Positions 43,026-54,345 of a DNA stretch of 64,000 nucleotides are shown one piece after another. Where the stretch lies: the NCBI GenBank assembly GCA_030407085.1, contig CM059582.1:89828001-89892000 (forward strand), written 5' to 3'. The position numbers and the translations under genes were made by a program. This stretch comes from Trichopria drosophilae (taxonomy: Eukaryota > Arthropoda > Insecta > Hymenoptera > Diapriidae). Numbering within the stretch: the stretch's first letter is position 1; the number at the start of each line of letters is the position of its first letter. The notes under the pieces were generated by a model. The model ran no database searches and was not told the origin of the DNA. It worked only from the letters and a program-made list of their open reading frames with translations.

Positions 43026-45155
43026 ATGTTAAGATTTATTGAACTTTCCTCGCGCCAAAAGCGCAGAAGATTGCCACCAATAAATTATAATTTAGCAGGT
43101 CATTCAAGAAATAACGAACAAGGTATAGAAATACCGCATAATAGAAATAATACTGAGAACCTGCCCTCAACTGTTTCAAATATAAACAACCGATTTGAGG
43201 AAAATAACGTTGACGCTGAGAATGTAAATAACGATCAGATTATTCAAAATATAAACCACGAGGAAAGTAATATACATAACGACGATGGCAATGCTGATAA
43301 TTATAATTTTAATAATGATGAAAATAATATTGATGATTTTGATGATGGGAATGCAAGTGAGAATGAAGATAATCACATGGACAATCGCGAACAGCGATAT
43401 AAAACAGCACTTAAAGAAGCATTTTTAAAAATAAATTTGAAACATAAACATGCTAACTTCATATTAAAAATGTTATGACAAGATCCCTTCGATTTAACAT
43501 TCTTACCAAGTGATATTCGGACCTTAACTGAAACTCCCAAAATCACTGCAAGTACGTTAGTGCAAAAAATTGATGGAGGAGAGTACCTTCATATAGGTTT
43601 TGAAAATACACTCGCACAGAAATTACATAAACTTGGTGCTAAATTGAATAATGGGCTTACCCAGTTTTGGCCAATTCAGTGCAGAGCGTTGAATATACCT
43701 GACAAGAAATACATGATAATTGGAGTTTTTAAAGGCGATGAGAAACCAAAAAACGCTTTCCAATTTTTTAACAATTTTGTTCATGAAATTCTTGAAATAC
43801 GAGAAAGAGGTGGATTACAAATACATAATCGTTTAATACCTTTGGAAATGAGGTGTTTCATCGCAGATGCTCCTGCAAGAGCGTTTTCGTTAAATTATTA
43901 TGGCCATATGTCACCATTTGCATGCTCTAAGTGTAAAGTAAAAGGCCATCGGTGCACAGTATAAAAATTCAAAGGTACTATGGTCTTTGCAAGACCGGTC
44001 ATATGTTAAGAACGGATGATAAATATCATGCTGTGGAGGACAAAAATCACCAAAAAGGTGAAAGTCCATTAGCTCCGCTAATAGGTCTTGTCTCGCAGGT
44101 ACCATTTGATAGCATGCACTTGGTATATTTAGGCAATGTAAAAAAAAATATTACTTGCTCACATTAAAGGTTCTTTTGGATGTAATAAATTAAATAATAC
44201 ACGATTACAAATTTTAGATGATAGAATGGTTATTTTAAAAATGTTTTGTCCATCAGAATTTAATCGTCGGTTAAATGTACTCTCCATGTTAAGTAATTTT
44301 AAAGCAACCGAGTTCAGACAATTTTTACTTTATACAAGCCCAGCTATTTTACATGGTGTTCTGCCCACCAACTATTATGAACATTTTTTGCTGTTACATT
44401 GTGTCATCTGTTTCCTTAATTTTGAACATCAACAAAGAAATGTATTGCTTTATTGCCAAACAGCTTTGGAAACATACCTTGAAATGTGCCATCAGTTATA
44501 TGGCGAGAAATTTCTATCGTATAATGTGCATGGACTGTTACACATAGTTGCAAATGTTGAAAAATGGGGTAGTTTAGATTCAGTGCATTCCCGTATGAAA
44601 ATAATATGCCTGAATTCAGAAATTATGTAAGAAAACCACATCTTCCACTGCAACAGTATTACAAAAGAATAATTGAACGTAATGCTTTGAATAATGACCA
44701 TACAGATACAGAGAGAAACATTTATTTTAGTGAAAATCATAATGAAGGTACACTACCTTTAGATTTTGAATCTCGTAATGTGCAAGAATTTAAAACAATG
44801 AAATTTGGAATAAACGTTTTATCAGCCGCTATGAATGACAGTTGTATTCTTCACAACTCTGAAATTTGTCTTATTAAAAACATAATAAAACAAGTAAATG
44901 ACACATACGTCACCGTCAAACAAATTCACCACATAGATGTCTGTTTATGATATGGGTTGCACTTCTGACACTGTAAGTGTATACTGGTGTAGAAATTTAT
45001 CTAATGACATTCATGCGATCCATTTGAGAGATATTAAGAATAAATGTTACCGAATGCCTAAATGGAGTGACCTTGAAGGCGAAACACGACATATAATTGA
45101 AAATGAGTTCATATGCGTTGTTCTCTTAAAACGATTAGAAATACCAATAGTGTAA
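43026..45155 (+). pseudogene. TNP2/EnSpm-like transposase
   Basis: ATG at 43026. The N-terminus is basic (LSSRQKRRRLPP), followed by an Asn/Asp/Glu-rich linker to ~43400. The catalytic domain includes FWPIQCRALNIPD, MIIGVFKGDEKPKN, MRCFIADAPARAF (probable first catalytic Asp), CSKCKVKGHRC (zinc ribbon-like), PFDSMHLVYLGNVKK and KATEFRQFLLYTSPAIL, then YENNMPEFRNYVRKPHLPLQQ and YDMGCTSDTVSV at the C-terminus. These blocks belong to a transposase family common in insects and Hydra that resembles plant Tnp2. Lesions: TGA at 43476, stop and frameshift near 43964-44010, an extra A in the A-run at 44139, and shifts near 44590 and 44945. Recently inactivated. Confidence 0.7.
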
Positions 45156-45232
45156 TCATACATAGAAATTGTTTCCACGCACTTCATTCCTTACAATATA
45201 TTTCATTCACGTTTCTTAAGCACCTTGAGGTT

Positions 45233-45258
45233 GGGAGGTTGGGGAGGGTGCGGATGGG
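45233..45258 (+). other. G-rich segment with quadruplex potential
   Basis: Four GGG runs within 26 bases (GGGAGGTTGGGGAGGGTGCG then GATGGG) in otherwise AT-rich DNA, between the transposase and the downstream gene. Just after it, TGGATAA...TTATCCA forms a small palindrome (45290-45315). Confidence 0.4.
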
Positions 45259-45391
45259 ACACAATGTGCATTTACCTCCTCGTGGTGTGTCCTGGATAAC
45301 TTTGTATATTATCCAAAGTTAACTAAAAAATGCACTTCTTTATTCTTAATTTTTTCACTTATTACGTAATCTTTTCAGATCTGCAAACACC

Positions 45392-47393
45392 ATGGATAAG
45401 GCTCAAAAGAAATCGGCTAGTGGTCGGTGTATAAAAACACCAAAACACTTATTGTCATCAGATGATGAACCACCAATCAGAAAGAGGGTACTTATAAAAG
45501 AAGACATAAATATTGACGTAAAGAGAGAAAAATTGCGAGCAATACTCCAAAATATTTCAAACCAAGATGAGAATAAGCCTCCAAGAAAAGTTTTGTAAGT
45601 ATACATAATAAGTAATAAAATACGAATGTTCATGAAAAATTTCTTATAAATTATGTGCATTTTGCATTTAACTAACATGATAATTTTTACATTAACCATT
45701 GTTAACTAAAATCATAATTCCAAGGCCAGAGAACAATACGCAAAAACATATTGCGAGCAGCTACCAGAGTACAAATACTCTAAAGCACGAACTAACATCC
45801 GTTAAGGAATCATCTTCAAGAAGTATTTCAAAAAGGCTGTGCACCGAAAAAGATGCAAATCTGAGTAAAATGTAAGTTATTTTAAACAAACATACATTTA
45901 TTTTAATAGAATAATGAAAATATACTTATTTCAGGAAACGCAGTGAGTATTCGGAACAAGACGTCATCGATTGCATCAATGTAGTCAGTGAACAAGTAAA
46001 GTGTGTATCTAAATACATCTTATATATGTAACTCGTTATAACTTATATAGTTACAGATATTATGCACATGTTATCATTATTTCATAATAAAAATATGTTT
46101 TTACAGTAAATTGACAGACATAGTTGTGTCAGAATTTAACTCTGCTCAGGATCATCGTGAAGACTTTTTAAAGCAGAATAAAATATTGGTCGAACAAAAC
46201 GAACAGTTAGTTCAACAAAATAATCAACTTCTGACCATTGTTAATAAAATTTCAAGTGTATATGCAAAAGTTATCAAAGGTTTCTTCAAGTAACGATACT
46301 TTTCTGGAGCATCTGCAGGGTTTTCCTCTAGATACATTACAGGAATATAATAACCTTGAAGAAGAAAATAATACCGAAGACAGGCAAAGATTGGTAATGT
46401 ATTGTTCTATGCGTTATATTTCTATATAAAAATTTATTACAATATTTAACTGTCAAATATTTATCTTTTTTCGCAGCTGGCGCACTTACGTAGGATAGGT
46501 GCTTCTAAAGTTAAGGACTTCATAAAAATGTCTATGAAAGAAACATTCACAGACAGATTTATATTTCAATATGTCACATGGAATGGATGCCATAATTCCA
46601 TATCGTTCAGTGACTCAAAAACAGCAAATATAATATTTAGTGAGTATACTGCATCATTTAATTAATTAAATATTAGTATTTTGTACATGATCACACATCA
46701 TATTTTAATAAGAAATAATGAGCTAAATTATTTATGGATCATTACGTGTCAAATTTTTTTATCCACGACACCTAATTCAGTACTCGTGAAAAGACCTCAA
46801 TAACCTAATGCCGGTCAACATTTTATAATGAATCATTTATTACTTTGAACGCATAGAGTTTCTTTCATTCGACTGACGATAGTAGATTTATTAGAAAATA
46901 CTGACCGCCATTAGGTTATTAAGGTCCTTTACACGCATCGAATTGGGTGTCGTGGACTAAAAATTTGATATGTGATGATCGATAAATAACTTATCCCATT
47001 CTAACATATCATCAAATTATCGCATTATAATTAAACATATATTTTAACACTTTATTCACTGAGCAAATAAATTCTCAATTTAAATTATTTGTAGATGCTG
47101 CCAGAGAATGCTCCTTTTTCAAAGGTCCGGAAACGAAAAGTGAATTTAAAATAGATGCAATCGATGTGCTTCGTGTCACAAAACAGAGACACAAAAATAC
47201 GACAAATACGAAAACAGCCAGCCTACAAAATGATGACCAAACAAATGATGAAACAAATAAAGATGAACGAAATGAAGATGAAACAAATGATCAATCTACC
47301 GCTAGCCACAGCAAGGACCAAGATGTATACAATATAAAGGAATTGGAAGCTGAATTACAGAGTTTGGGGTATCAAGTAGAATACAACTGGTAA
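45392..47393 (+). CDS. Six-exon DUF4806-like protein gene beside the transposase
   Basis: Spliced gene read from sequence. Exons 45392-45594, 45725-45871, 45935-46000, 46107-46393, 46477-46639 and 47095-47393 (TAA). Every junction has GT-AG (donors GTAAGT, GTAAGT, GTGTGT, GTAATG, GTGAGT) and the phases match. The start ATG has a strong context (CACCATGG), preceded by an acceptor-like CTTTTCAG at 45378, so a 5' non-coding exon is possible. The product (~380 residues) has a Lys-rich N-terminus, a coiled coil in exon 4 (FLKQNKILVEQNEQLVQQNN), then LAHLRRIGASKVKDFIKMSM and NSISFSDSKTANIIF, the pattern of the DUF4806 domain, and an Asn/Asp/Glu-rich tail. One flaw: exon 4 needs a one-base frameshift between ~46255 and 46290. 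Same direction as the transposase; a TNPA-like partner role is inference. Confidence 0.7.
46724..46993. repeat. MITE inside intron 5
   Basis: Inverted repeat. Left arm 46724-46830 (AAATTATTTATGGATCATTA, CCACGACACCTAATTC, AATAACCTAATGCCGGTCA) pairs with right arm 46885-46993 (TGACCGCCATTAGGTTATT, GAATTGGGTGTCGTGG, GATCGATAAATAACTTA), with a spacer of about 55 bp. No coding capacity. It accounts for the unusual size of this intron (455 bp; the others are 63-130). Confidence 0.85.
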
Positions 47394-47705
47394 AATCTTA
47401 ATTGTTAATGCCTCATAATGAATAAATATAAATACATGGCAGTAACGGCAAAAATGTATTTTTTAGAAAACTGAAGGAGTACCAAACTGTTAATGGCTCG
47501 GTTGATCAATCTGGATTAAATGGTAAATTTCGAAACTCACAATTTCTTTCAACACGTAGTAAATGTATATTTTCTTTTTCACTACTCTTGACAATATAAC
47601 GGATTCTTCTAAATAATGCGATATTGTTAAGTATTTCTCATGAAAAATGGAACCGTTGCTTTGTTAGTGGTTAATTTTTTTTTCTTGATATTTATAATAT
47701 TTAGT
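47394..47705. other. Gene-free stretch, probable 3' region of the TNP2-like transposon
   Basis: AT-rich. An acceptor-like ATTTTTTAG at ~47466 followed by a short open stretch to GTAAAT at ~47522 could be another small exon, but the reading frame upstream already ends at 47393. No terminal repeat identified. LOA-like copy 2 starts at ~47706. Confidence 0.35.
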
Positions 47706-48393
47706 CTCAGGACCTTGCCGTTGGTGGGAAAGCTTGTGAGCCGCCGCTCGCCTCTCGATAAATCTACCAGTGGGGGCCTCCAGCCCACTATCGGGCTCCC
47801 CGAGGATTATGACCCCGGCAGGGGTCCGACCTCAGAGGACCGAAGGTGATCCTGGGTACTATGACACGGTCTCACGTGTCCGATCCTAGGCGTCACAGGA
47901 GTGGAGGCATCTCCACAGGTCCTTCCAAGGGCTGTGACATTGGAAGGGTGTCCGAGCTTGGAGGATCACCTAGGCAACCTGGGGACTATGACACTCACAA
48001 GACCACCAGGCAACCAGGGACCGTCTCATGGCTAAACTTACCGCCGAGGGGCGTCCCTGGAAGGGTCCAAAGATCAGGACCGGGGGGGTTGAACTCCTTC
48101 AAAGAATGTTGAAGGCTACAGCCTGGATCCCAGATGAACCAGAGGATCCGGCGGTAATACTTCGGCGTCTGGGTGGGTACAACCCCTCGTTGAAAACGTC
48201 GTGCTGGAGGGTTATCCGTCAGCCGGCGCCTTCAGCCAAGGCTCCAGCATCTGGGCAGCAAGGCGGTATAAAAATGCTGCTGGTTGTCCAGATTCCGGAA
48301 GCCCAAGCTAGGGCGCTCGCGGCCCTTGATAATCGGCCTTACTACCGGTGTACCCGGGTGACATTCAAGGTCACCGGAGGCACCGGCCAGTAG
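47706..48393 (+). pseudogene. LOA-like copy 2 5' UTR and ORF1 remnant
   Basis: 47712-47728 carries the hairpin-like ACCTTGCCGTTGGTGGG shared with copy 1. Up to 48027 the leader contains repeated CTGGG(T/G)ACTATGACAC units. 48028-48393 encodes the C-terminal part of the DUF4780-like domain (TSCWRVIRQ, IKMLLVVQIPEAQARALAAL, CTRVTFKVTGG). The first half of ORF1 has been lost or has diverged. Confidence 0.55.
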
Positions 48394-49415
48394 GGGCCGA
48401 TCATGGTAAAAGAAGAGGCGCGACGTCTCACAATGGCGTCCGTCAACTTCAGTTTACCCAGATTAACTTGCACCACAGCAAGGGCGCCTCTGCTTGTTTA
48501 CAGAGGAACATGGCTGTGGCGCACACAGGCATAGCGCTAATCCAAGAACCTTGGATTGTCAAAAATGCCATTAGGGGGCTGGGGGCCTCCCACTGTTTTA
48601 GCAAAACAGGGGCGGTCAAACCCAGGGCCTGTATTCTCACCAAGGGAATCAACGCAGTTCCACTGATGGATCTGAGTAATGAAGACCTAATGGAGATAAC
48701 AATCAACACAAATGAGTTGGGGAAAATAGCAGTGGCCTCAGCTTACTTCCCATATGATGGGCCTGATAATCCCCCAAGGGAGGTAAGGGAACTGGTGGAT
48801 CATTGCAGGCAGATGGGGCTCCCCCTACTGATAGGCTGTGACGCGAATTCACGCCATCAGATATGGGGCAGTACCGACATTAACGAAAGAGGACAGGCGC
48901 TGCTGGAATATCTGGTCACCACCGACCTGGATATCCGCAACACCGGCAGCACCCCAACCTTTCGCAACGCTATCAGAGCTGAAGTCCTGGATCTCACACT
49001 ATGTAGTAGTAGCCTCCTCCAGAGGATTAAATATTGGAGGGTTAAAGATGATCCGTCACTGTCGGATCACATGACGATTCCATTTCAACTGGCGGCTGAT
49101 GTAGGCGACAATATGACATTTATTACAAACCCCAGAGGTACAGACTGGGAGGGTTTCAAAAGAGACTTAGGTGTAGCCCTCGAGGATGTGCCAAGGGCTA
49201 GGATCAACAATTCTCTGGCACTAGAGGAAGCAGCCAAGGCGTTCAGCGCAGGCATTAAATATGCCTTCGAGCGAAACTGCCGGGAACCCCCTGTCAGGGA
49301 CAGGAGGCTGACCTGGTGGAACCGCAGCCTGGAGGCTAAGAAGGTTAACACTAAAAAGCTTTTTAGGTTAGCCAGGAAGAGGAATTATCCCAAGCCTGGG
49401 ATAGCTATACTATAG
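48348..49415 (+). pseudogene. LOA-like copy 2 endonuclease
   Basis: 355-residue frame. The EN motifs are complete: QINLHHSKGASACL (Asn), ALIQEPWIVKNAIRGL (Glu), LLIGCDANSRHQIWGSTDINERG, VLDLTLCSSS and DDPSLSDHMTI (His). Residues from ~230 form the EN-RT linker (WWNRSLEAKKVNTKKLFRLARK). The frame enters from ORF1 sequence; the natural ORF2 start is unclear. All catalytic residues are present. Confidence 0.85.
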
Positions 49416-50828
49416 CAAGAGATGACTTCAGAGATGCAGTCAGGAAAGCCAAGAAGGACAGCTGGGATCCTTCTGCTCGGATGTCGAGAAGGGACCTCCG
49501 AAGCCAGGCTTGGAAAGGTTCTGGCGAAGGACTCGGCTGCAATCATGGGAATACTAAAAGTGCCAGATGGCACCAGTACGACGACAGACGCGGAGACACT
49601 GGACTGCCTGATCCGAGCCCACTTCCCGGGCTTTTATAGGTCTGGGAGTGGGAAGGGGGGAGACGAAGACCTGAACCGAGCCGTTCCCGGCTCGGGAGGT
49701 GGGATGTCCTAGGCCCGCAGAGAACTTGAACGCCGAATCGCTCGGGAGATCGTCACCCCCGTGAGGATAAGGTGGGCTCTACACTCCTTTAGTCCGTATA
49801 AGTCACCGGGACCAGTTGGAATTTATCTAGCTCTTCTTCAAAGAGCTGGCGATATGATCATAGGACCACTTATAAGACTAACTACAGCTAGTCTCATCCT
49901 GGGCCATGTGTCTAGTGCATGGCAGGGTGTTAAGGTGGTTTTCCTACCTAAAGATGGGAGATGCGGTTATGAATCGCCCAAGGACTTTAGACCAATCAGT
50001 CTAACGTCATTTATACTAAAGTTAGTAGAAAGACTCGTGGATAGGTACATGAGGGAGACGGTCCTAGCACGATGCCCACTGCACGGGAGCCAAAATGCCT
50101 ACAGAACGGGTCTCTCCACTGAGACGGCACTGCATCAGGCTGTCTCACTGATTGAGACCCAGCTGGAGAACAGGGGCTTCGCAGTGGGCGCTCTGCTGCA
50201 CATTGAGGGGGCCTTTAATCACACCGCGCGAGGAGTGATAAAGAGAGCCCTCAGGACGCACAACACACCGGAACCAATCGTGGACTGGGTGGACCACATG
50301 CTGGCGAATCGTAGTCTGCGAGCGGAGAAAGGTGAAATCCGGGGCTATGTTGACTCCGGATGTCCACAAGGAGGGGTTCTTTCGCCACTACTATGGAATG
50401 TAGTGATGAATGAACTCCTGGTCGGAATCACGGAGCTTGGACTACACGTCACGGGATATGCAGACGACGCTCTGATAATTGCCAGGGGACCGTTCTTGAG
50501 TCCGCTGACAAGTTTAATGCAGCGCGCACTTACATTTGTGGAGCACTGGTGTCAGGAAACGGGGGTCTCTATTAACCCTAGGAAAATAGAGGTGCTGGTG
50601 TTCACCAGAAACTACAAATGGGACCGTGTCTGTCCGCTCACTCTGTCTGGACACAGACTAGAGTACGCGGAAACAGCCAAATACCTCGGGGTGACTCTAG
50701 ATAGCAAGCTTAGCTGGAAGAAACATCTGAAAGACAGATGTGCCGGAGTCACAGCTTCCCTATGGCTAATGAGACTAACCATAGGCAGCAGCTGGGGCCT
50801 CAAGCCGGCTACTATGCTATGGATATAG
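49416..50828 (+). pseudogene. LOA-like copy 2 reverse transcriptase with His in motif A
   Basis: 49416-49760 is linker (GKVLAKDSAAIMGILK) with breaks; 49761-50828 is open. SPGPVGIYLALLQRAG and DFRPISLTSFILKLVERLV are the fingers. Motif A reads GALLHIEGAFNHTARGVI, so His replaces the catalytic Asp of DIEGAF. Motif B is CPQGGVLSPLLWNVVM and the box YADDALIIARG is intact; AKYLGVTLDSKLSWKKHL is the thumb. Without the motif A Asp, polymerase activity should be abolished. Confidence 0.85.
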
Positions 50829-51022
50829 CAGGCTATACTGAAGCCAAGGTTAACCTATGCTATACTGGCCTGGTGGAACAGGTCCACTATGGCTACAGCT
50901 GTCAAGGACCTAGAGAAAGTGAGAGGGCTCATACTGAGGAGTAGCACGGGCGCTGCGAGGTCAACCCCCCCCCCCCGGCGGCGCTAGGTGTTCTCCTGGA
51001 TATAGAGCCTTTTCACATAACT

Positions 51023-52078
51023 TTGAAAGCCGAAGCCGCAAAGGCCTGGCGCAGGATCAAAGCAAAGAGTGGGTACAGGAGCTCTGTCAAAAGAACAGGA
51101 CCACTGGATGCCTACTTTCGTGGTAGCGTCTTAGACGAGATCGCAGATCGCACGTCACCACGCTATCTTTTTGACAAAAAATACAAAATCAGTCTCCCGA
51201 CCAGAGAAGACTGGGAACGCAACCATGCGACACTACTCAACGGCAACAACTGGTTCACAGATGGGTCAGTTGGGGCGCGGGGGAGTGGAGCAGGGGTATA
51301 CAGAGGAAGAGGTGGAAAAGGGTCCACATACCCCTTGGGAGCCTACACCACTATTTTGCAAGTAGAATTAATGGCTATCATTCAGTGTTCATATAGAGCG
51401 CTAAATGAGGATAACGGTAATAATACCACCATTTTTTCTGATAGCAGGGGAGCCTCACAGGCCCTCAACAACTTTAGCACAAGGTCAGGACTAGTCTGGG
51501 ACTGCTACCAGTCCCTGAATAGACTAGCTGTGAAAACCCGCGTCACGCTGCGCTGGATCCCAAGCCACTGTGGATTCAAAGGCAACATGATGGCGGATAA
51601 GCTAGTCAAACTGGCAGCACAAAAGAATTTTATTGGCCCCGCACCCGTGGTGGGTGTGTGCAGAAACCTCGCTTGGGAAGCATTCCGGACGAAGGTTGCG
51701 CTCGAACACGAAAGGATATGGGGTTCCACACCGGGATGCAGGCAAGCCAAACTTTTTATTGGCGACAGCTGGCCCTGCAGATGGAAACCGGTATTCCTGA
51801 ATGCCAAAAGATCGGTGGCCAAAGATCTGGTGGCAACGATCACTGGGCACGGGGATCTCCGGGGACATCTCCACAAAATAGGACTGTCAGACTCGACGGC
51901 CTGCAGGTACTGTGGAGAGGCGGTAGAAACCGTCGAACACATTCTTTGCGAATGCCATGCCACCACTAGACATAGAGTGGAAGGGATGGGCAAACCTGCA
52001 CTGACAAGGCAGGATATCACCTCCATGGAGGCTGCGACCATGGCCGCGGTCTGGATGGCTATGCGCCGTGCCATATAG
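51023..52078 (+). pseudogene. LOA-like copy 2 RNase H and C-terminal knuckle
   Basis: 351 open residues. NWFTDGSVGARGSGAGVY (Asp), QVELMAIIQCSYRAL (Glu), TIFSDSRGASQAL (Asp) and IPSHCGFKGNMMADKLVKL (His and final Asp) form a complete RNase H active site. The C-terminal CRYCGEAVETVEHILCEC is the CX2C...HX4C knuckle of this LINE group. The preceding 50829-51022 joins it to the RT through shifted frames. Confidence 0.85.
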
Positions 52079-52176
52079 AAGGAGGTCATAGGAGGAGTTC
52101 AAAGGGACTACCCAAGCACTCAGGTTTTCGGTCTGTGTGACCAAACCAACTCAACCTTTAAATTATTATTATTATA

Positions 52177-53589
52177 ATATTTAAGTCTATTATTTTATTT
52201 TACACATTAATTCCTTTTTTATATGTAATGTAAATGGTAAAAAATATAATAGATTCCAGCTTAACTTAGACTCTAGGTTATAGTGCGTAATGTTAATATA
52301 GAACTGAACATATCGTACAAATATCACACCATAAGTGGTACCGAGGACACACCGAGTACGTAATACCTAGAGACGCTCTAGTAAGAGACGAGACAAGATA
52401 CTGATTTCTCGCCGCTATGTTCTGGAACTTGAACACCTGACACCAGACATTAAGAAGGTTAACACATATTCGCTAGCCCAGAAAATGTTTCTTGTCTCAT
52501 CTCTTACTACAGGGTCTCTAATAATACCATTGTGAATGCGATAGAGTGGACCGTACGGAATTGCCTACAAAAAACATAAGGTGCTCCTGATTGGTTTACT
52601 ACAACGTATGATGTTGATTACGAAAAAAATTTGAAAGAATATGAGTACTAAAATTAATAAAATAAAATAATATATAATCTTGTATAGAAATATTAAAAGC
52701 AATAACCCTAACATTCCAATTCTCTCGCAATTACACGGGATACGAAAAACTGTACATATAATATTTATTTGAAATATTTGTTTGAAACAACTATGTACAG
52801 ATTTGTATACTTATGTATAAATATTTACATTGCACATATATTGGATGAATATACAATAACTAGCATTGCTTACATTTTCCAGGAAAATATCACTCATAAA
52901 AATTTCTGGACGTACCGCTTGGACGCCTTCGAAGCGTACCGTCGTGATCTGTATTAGAAGCATTGCGATTGGACGCTCCGAGGCCTATCGCTTTGAAAAC
53001 CAAGACGGTACGTTATGATTGTCGTTCAGAGTGCTGCGTCTCGGCGATCATAGCCTGGCGTCATGACACTCAAGACGTTGCCTGCTTCCGCGTCGAATCG
53101 CGTCCAAACCATATAAGGGGATATGCGCGGATTCCGCTGAAAAAGTTTTGTCTCAAAAGTGCTCGGATCGAAAAAGTACAAATATGTATTTGTAGAGAAT
53201 TTACATACGCATCTTTTTTCCTTGTGATAAAAACGTCCAAATTTTATAGTTTTTTAAATAAACCTCAAAAATGTAATTTTTGTTTCATACGAAATTTCAA
53301 TATTTTTTCACTTCAACTCGCGGTAGTGAATTCAGTTTTGAAAATTTGGCAAAGGTAAAAAATACCAAATTTATCGTAAGAGTTTTTCGTGTCTAATGCG
53401 ATAAGAAAATTTCGAAAATCTTAAAAAACAAAATAGTTATGAATTTTTTTCCACGAATTTCTGAAAAACGTGTTTTGATACATTCCAACGCTTCGTTTAT
53501 CGGGCGAATTTTAAGACACGAAAAAGTTCCAAAGAGAAAGTTGTTCATTAGGGTTTGATAAAGTTTTCTGGAAAATTACATCATCATTC
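52177..53589. other. Gene-free stretch
   Basis: AT-rich to 52900, then a GC-richer patch at 52910-53120 with short inverted words around CGTACC and GGACGC, then AT-rich again. The open frames of 60-130 residues show no recognisable motif. No gene called. Confidence 0.4.
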
Positions 53590-53748
53590 AAGTTATAGTT
53601 TTTAAGTTATGGAGGTTTTAAGTTGCTAAAGGTATACCCGGTGTCGTAGAACAAAGGCGGCGCGGCGGCAGTTGGGACTTTGTCAGCGAGTGACGCGACG
53701 CGCTCACCGTTAGTAACTTAAAACCTCCGTAACTTAAAACTATAATTA
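53590..53748. repeat. Inverted repeat with 39-bp arms
   Basis: 53590-53629 and 53710-53748 are reverse complements with few mismatches (core AAGTTATGGAGGTTTTAAGT / ACTTAAAACCTCCGTAACTT), around a GC-rich 80-bp loop. Small MITE or solitary foldback. Confidence 0.75.
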
Positions 53749-54230
53749 AATAGTAATTCTTTGACCGGTGAAGAATTTAAAATTAAAGATTAAACGCGGT
53801 CATTGAACTGTGATCCCCTCCTCGGAGGGTAAACGAAAAATTATAAATATAACCTTTTTTTCAAATCTCGCGAAAGGGATCGTTTCACAACCATGACCGG
53901 AGGAAGCTTATCGCGGAGGCGCGAGGATAATTAAAGTTCGGGGGCGGGGGGCGCAATCACCATTTCCGTACCACTAGCTACTCACAAGAGCGGTTGTGCA
54001 GTCCGGGCGCTTCGGATGGGTCTAGACGGGCCTGTAATCGGCGTCCTCGCCTCGGTGAGTCCTGGGTGACTCCACTCCTTAGTATCCGGTGAATTCCTGC
54101 GGGATCCGGCACTTGACCCCTACGTGCGACGATGAGTGAATAGGAATGGGTCCTCACTGATGCACTAATACGTCAGCGTCCACGTTATAAAGATGTCTCA
54201 CGATCCAAACGGCGCGCGGTATTCAGCTGA
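53749..54230. other. Gene-free stretch, GC-rich in part
   Basis: From ~53880 the sequence becomes GC-rich with no long frame; contains the segment GCCTGTAATCGGCGTCCTCG and neighbouring inverted words. It may belong to the 3' side of the gypsy-type element further right. Nothing certain. Confidence 0.3.
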
Positions 54231-54345
54231 ACTGCGCAAAGGGCTTTTCTCGACTCTCGAAGGGCTTTTCTCAACTGCTCGAAGGGCTTTCCTCAACTCC
54301 GCAAAGGGCTTTTCTCAACTGCTCGAAGGCTTTCCTTAACTCAAC
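54231..54345. repeat. Minisatellite, unit of about 23 bp
   Basis: Five imperfect copies of GCTCGAAGGGCTTTTCTCAA (alternating with CGCAAAGGGCTTTTCTC variants). Confidence 0.8.

Larger units (their letters stand above)
47706..52176 (+). mobile_element. LOA-like LINE, copy 2
   Basis: Plus-strand relative of copy 1 with the same order: 5' hairpin, ORF1 remnant, EN, RT, RNase H, CCHC C-terminus, then a short 3' UTR ending in an ATT-repeat tail (52155-52176). ORF2 is complete in content but split by frame breaks near 49415-49760 and 50829-51022 (a run of about ten C at 50967). ORF1 is mostly lost. Diverged from copy 1 at protein level. Confidence 0.85.

Noticed and set aside
47466..47522. Seventh exon of the DUF4806-like gene
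   Set aside because: Splice-like signals exist, but the frame already ends at 47393 and a TG|A junction would create a stop anyway.
51505..52089. 194-residue minus-strand frame
   Set aside because: Lies opposite the RNase H frame of LOA-like copy 2, which has all its motifs.
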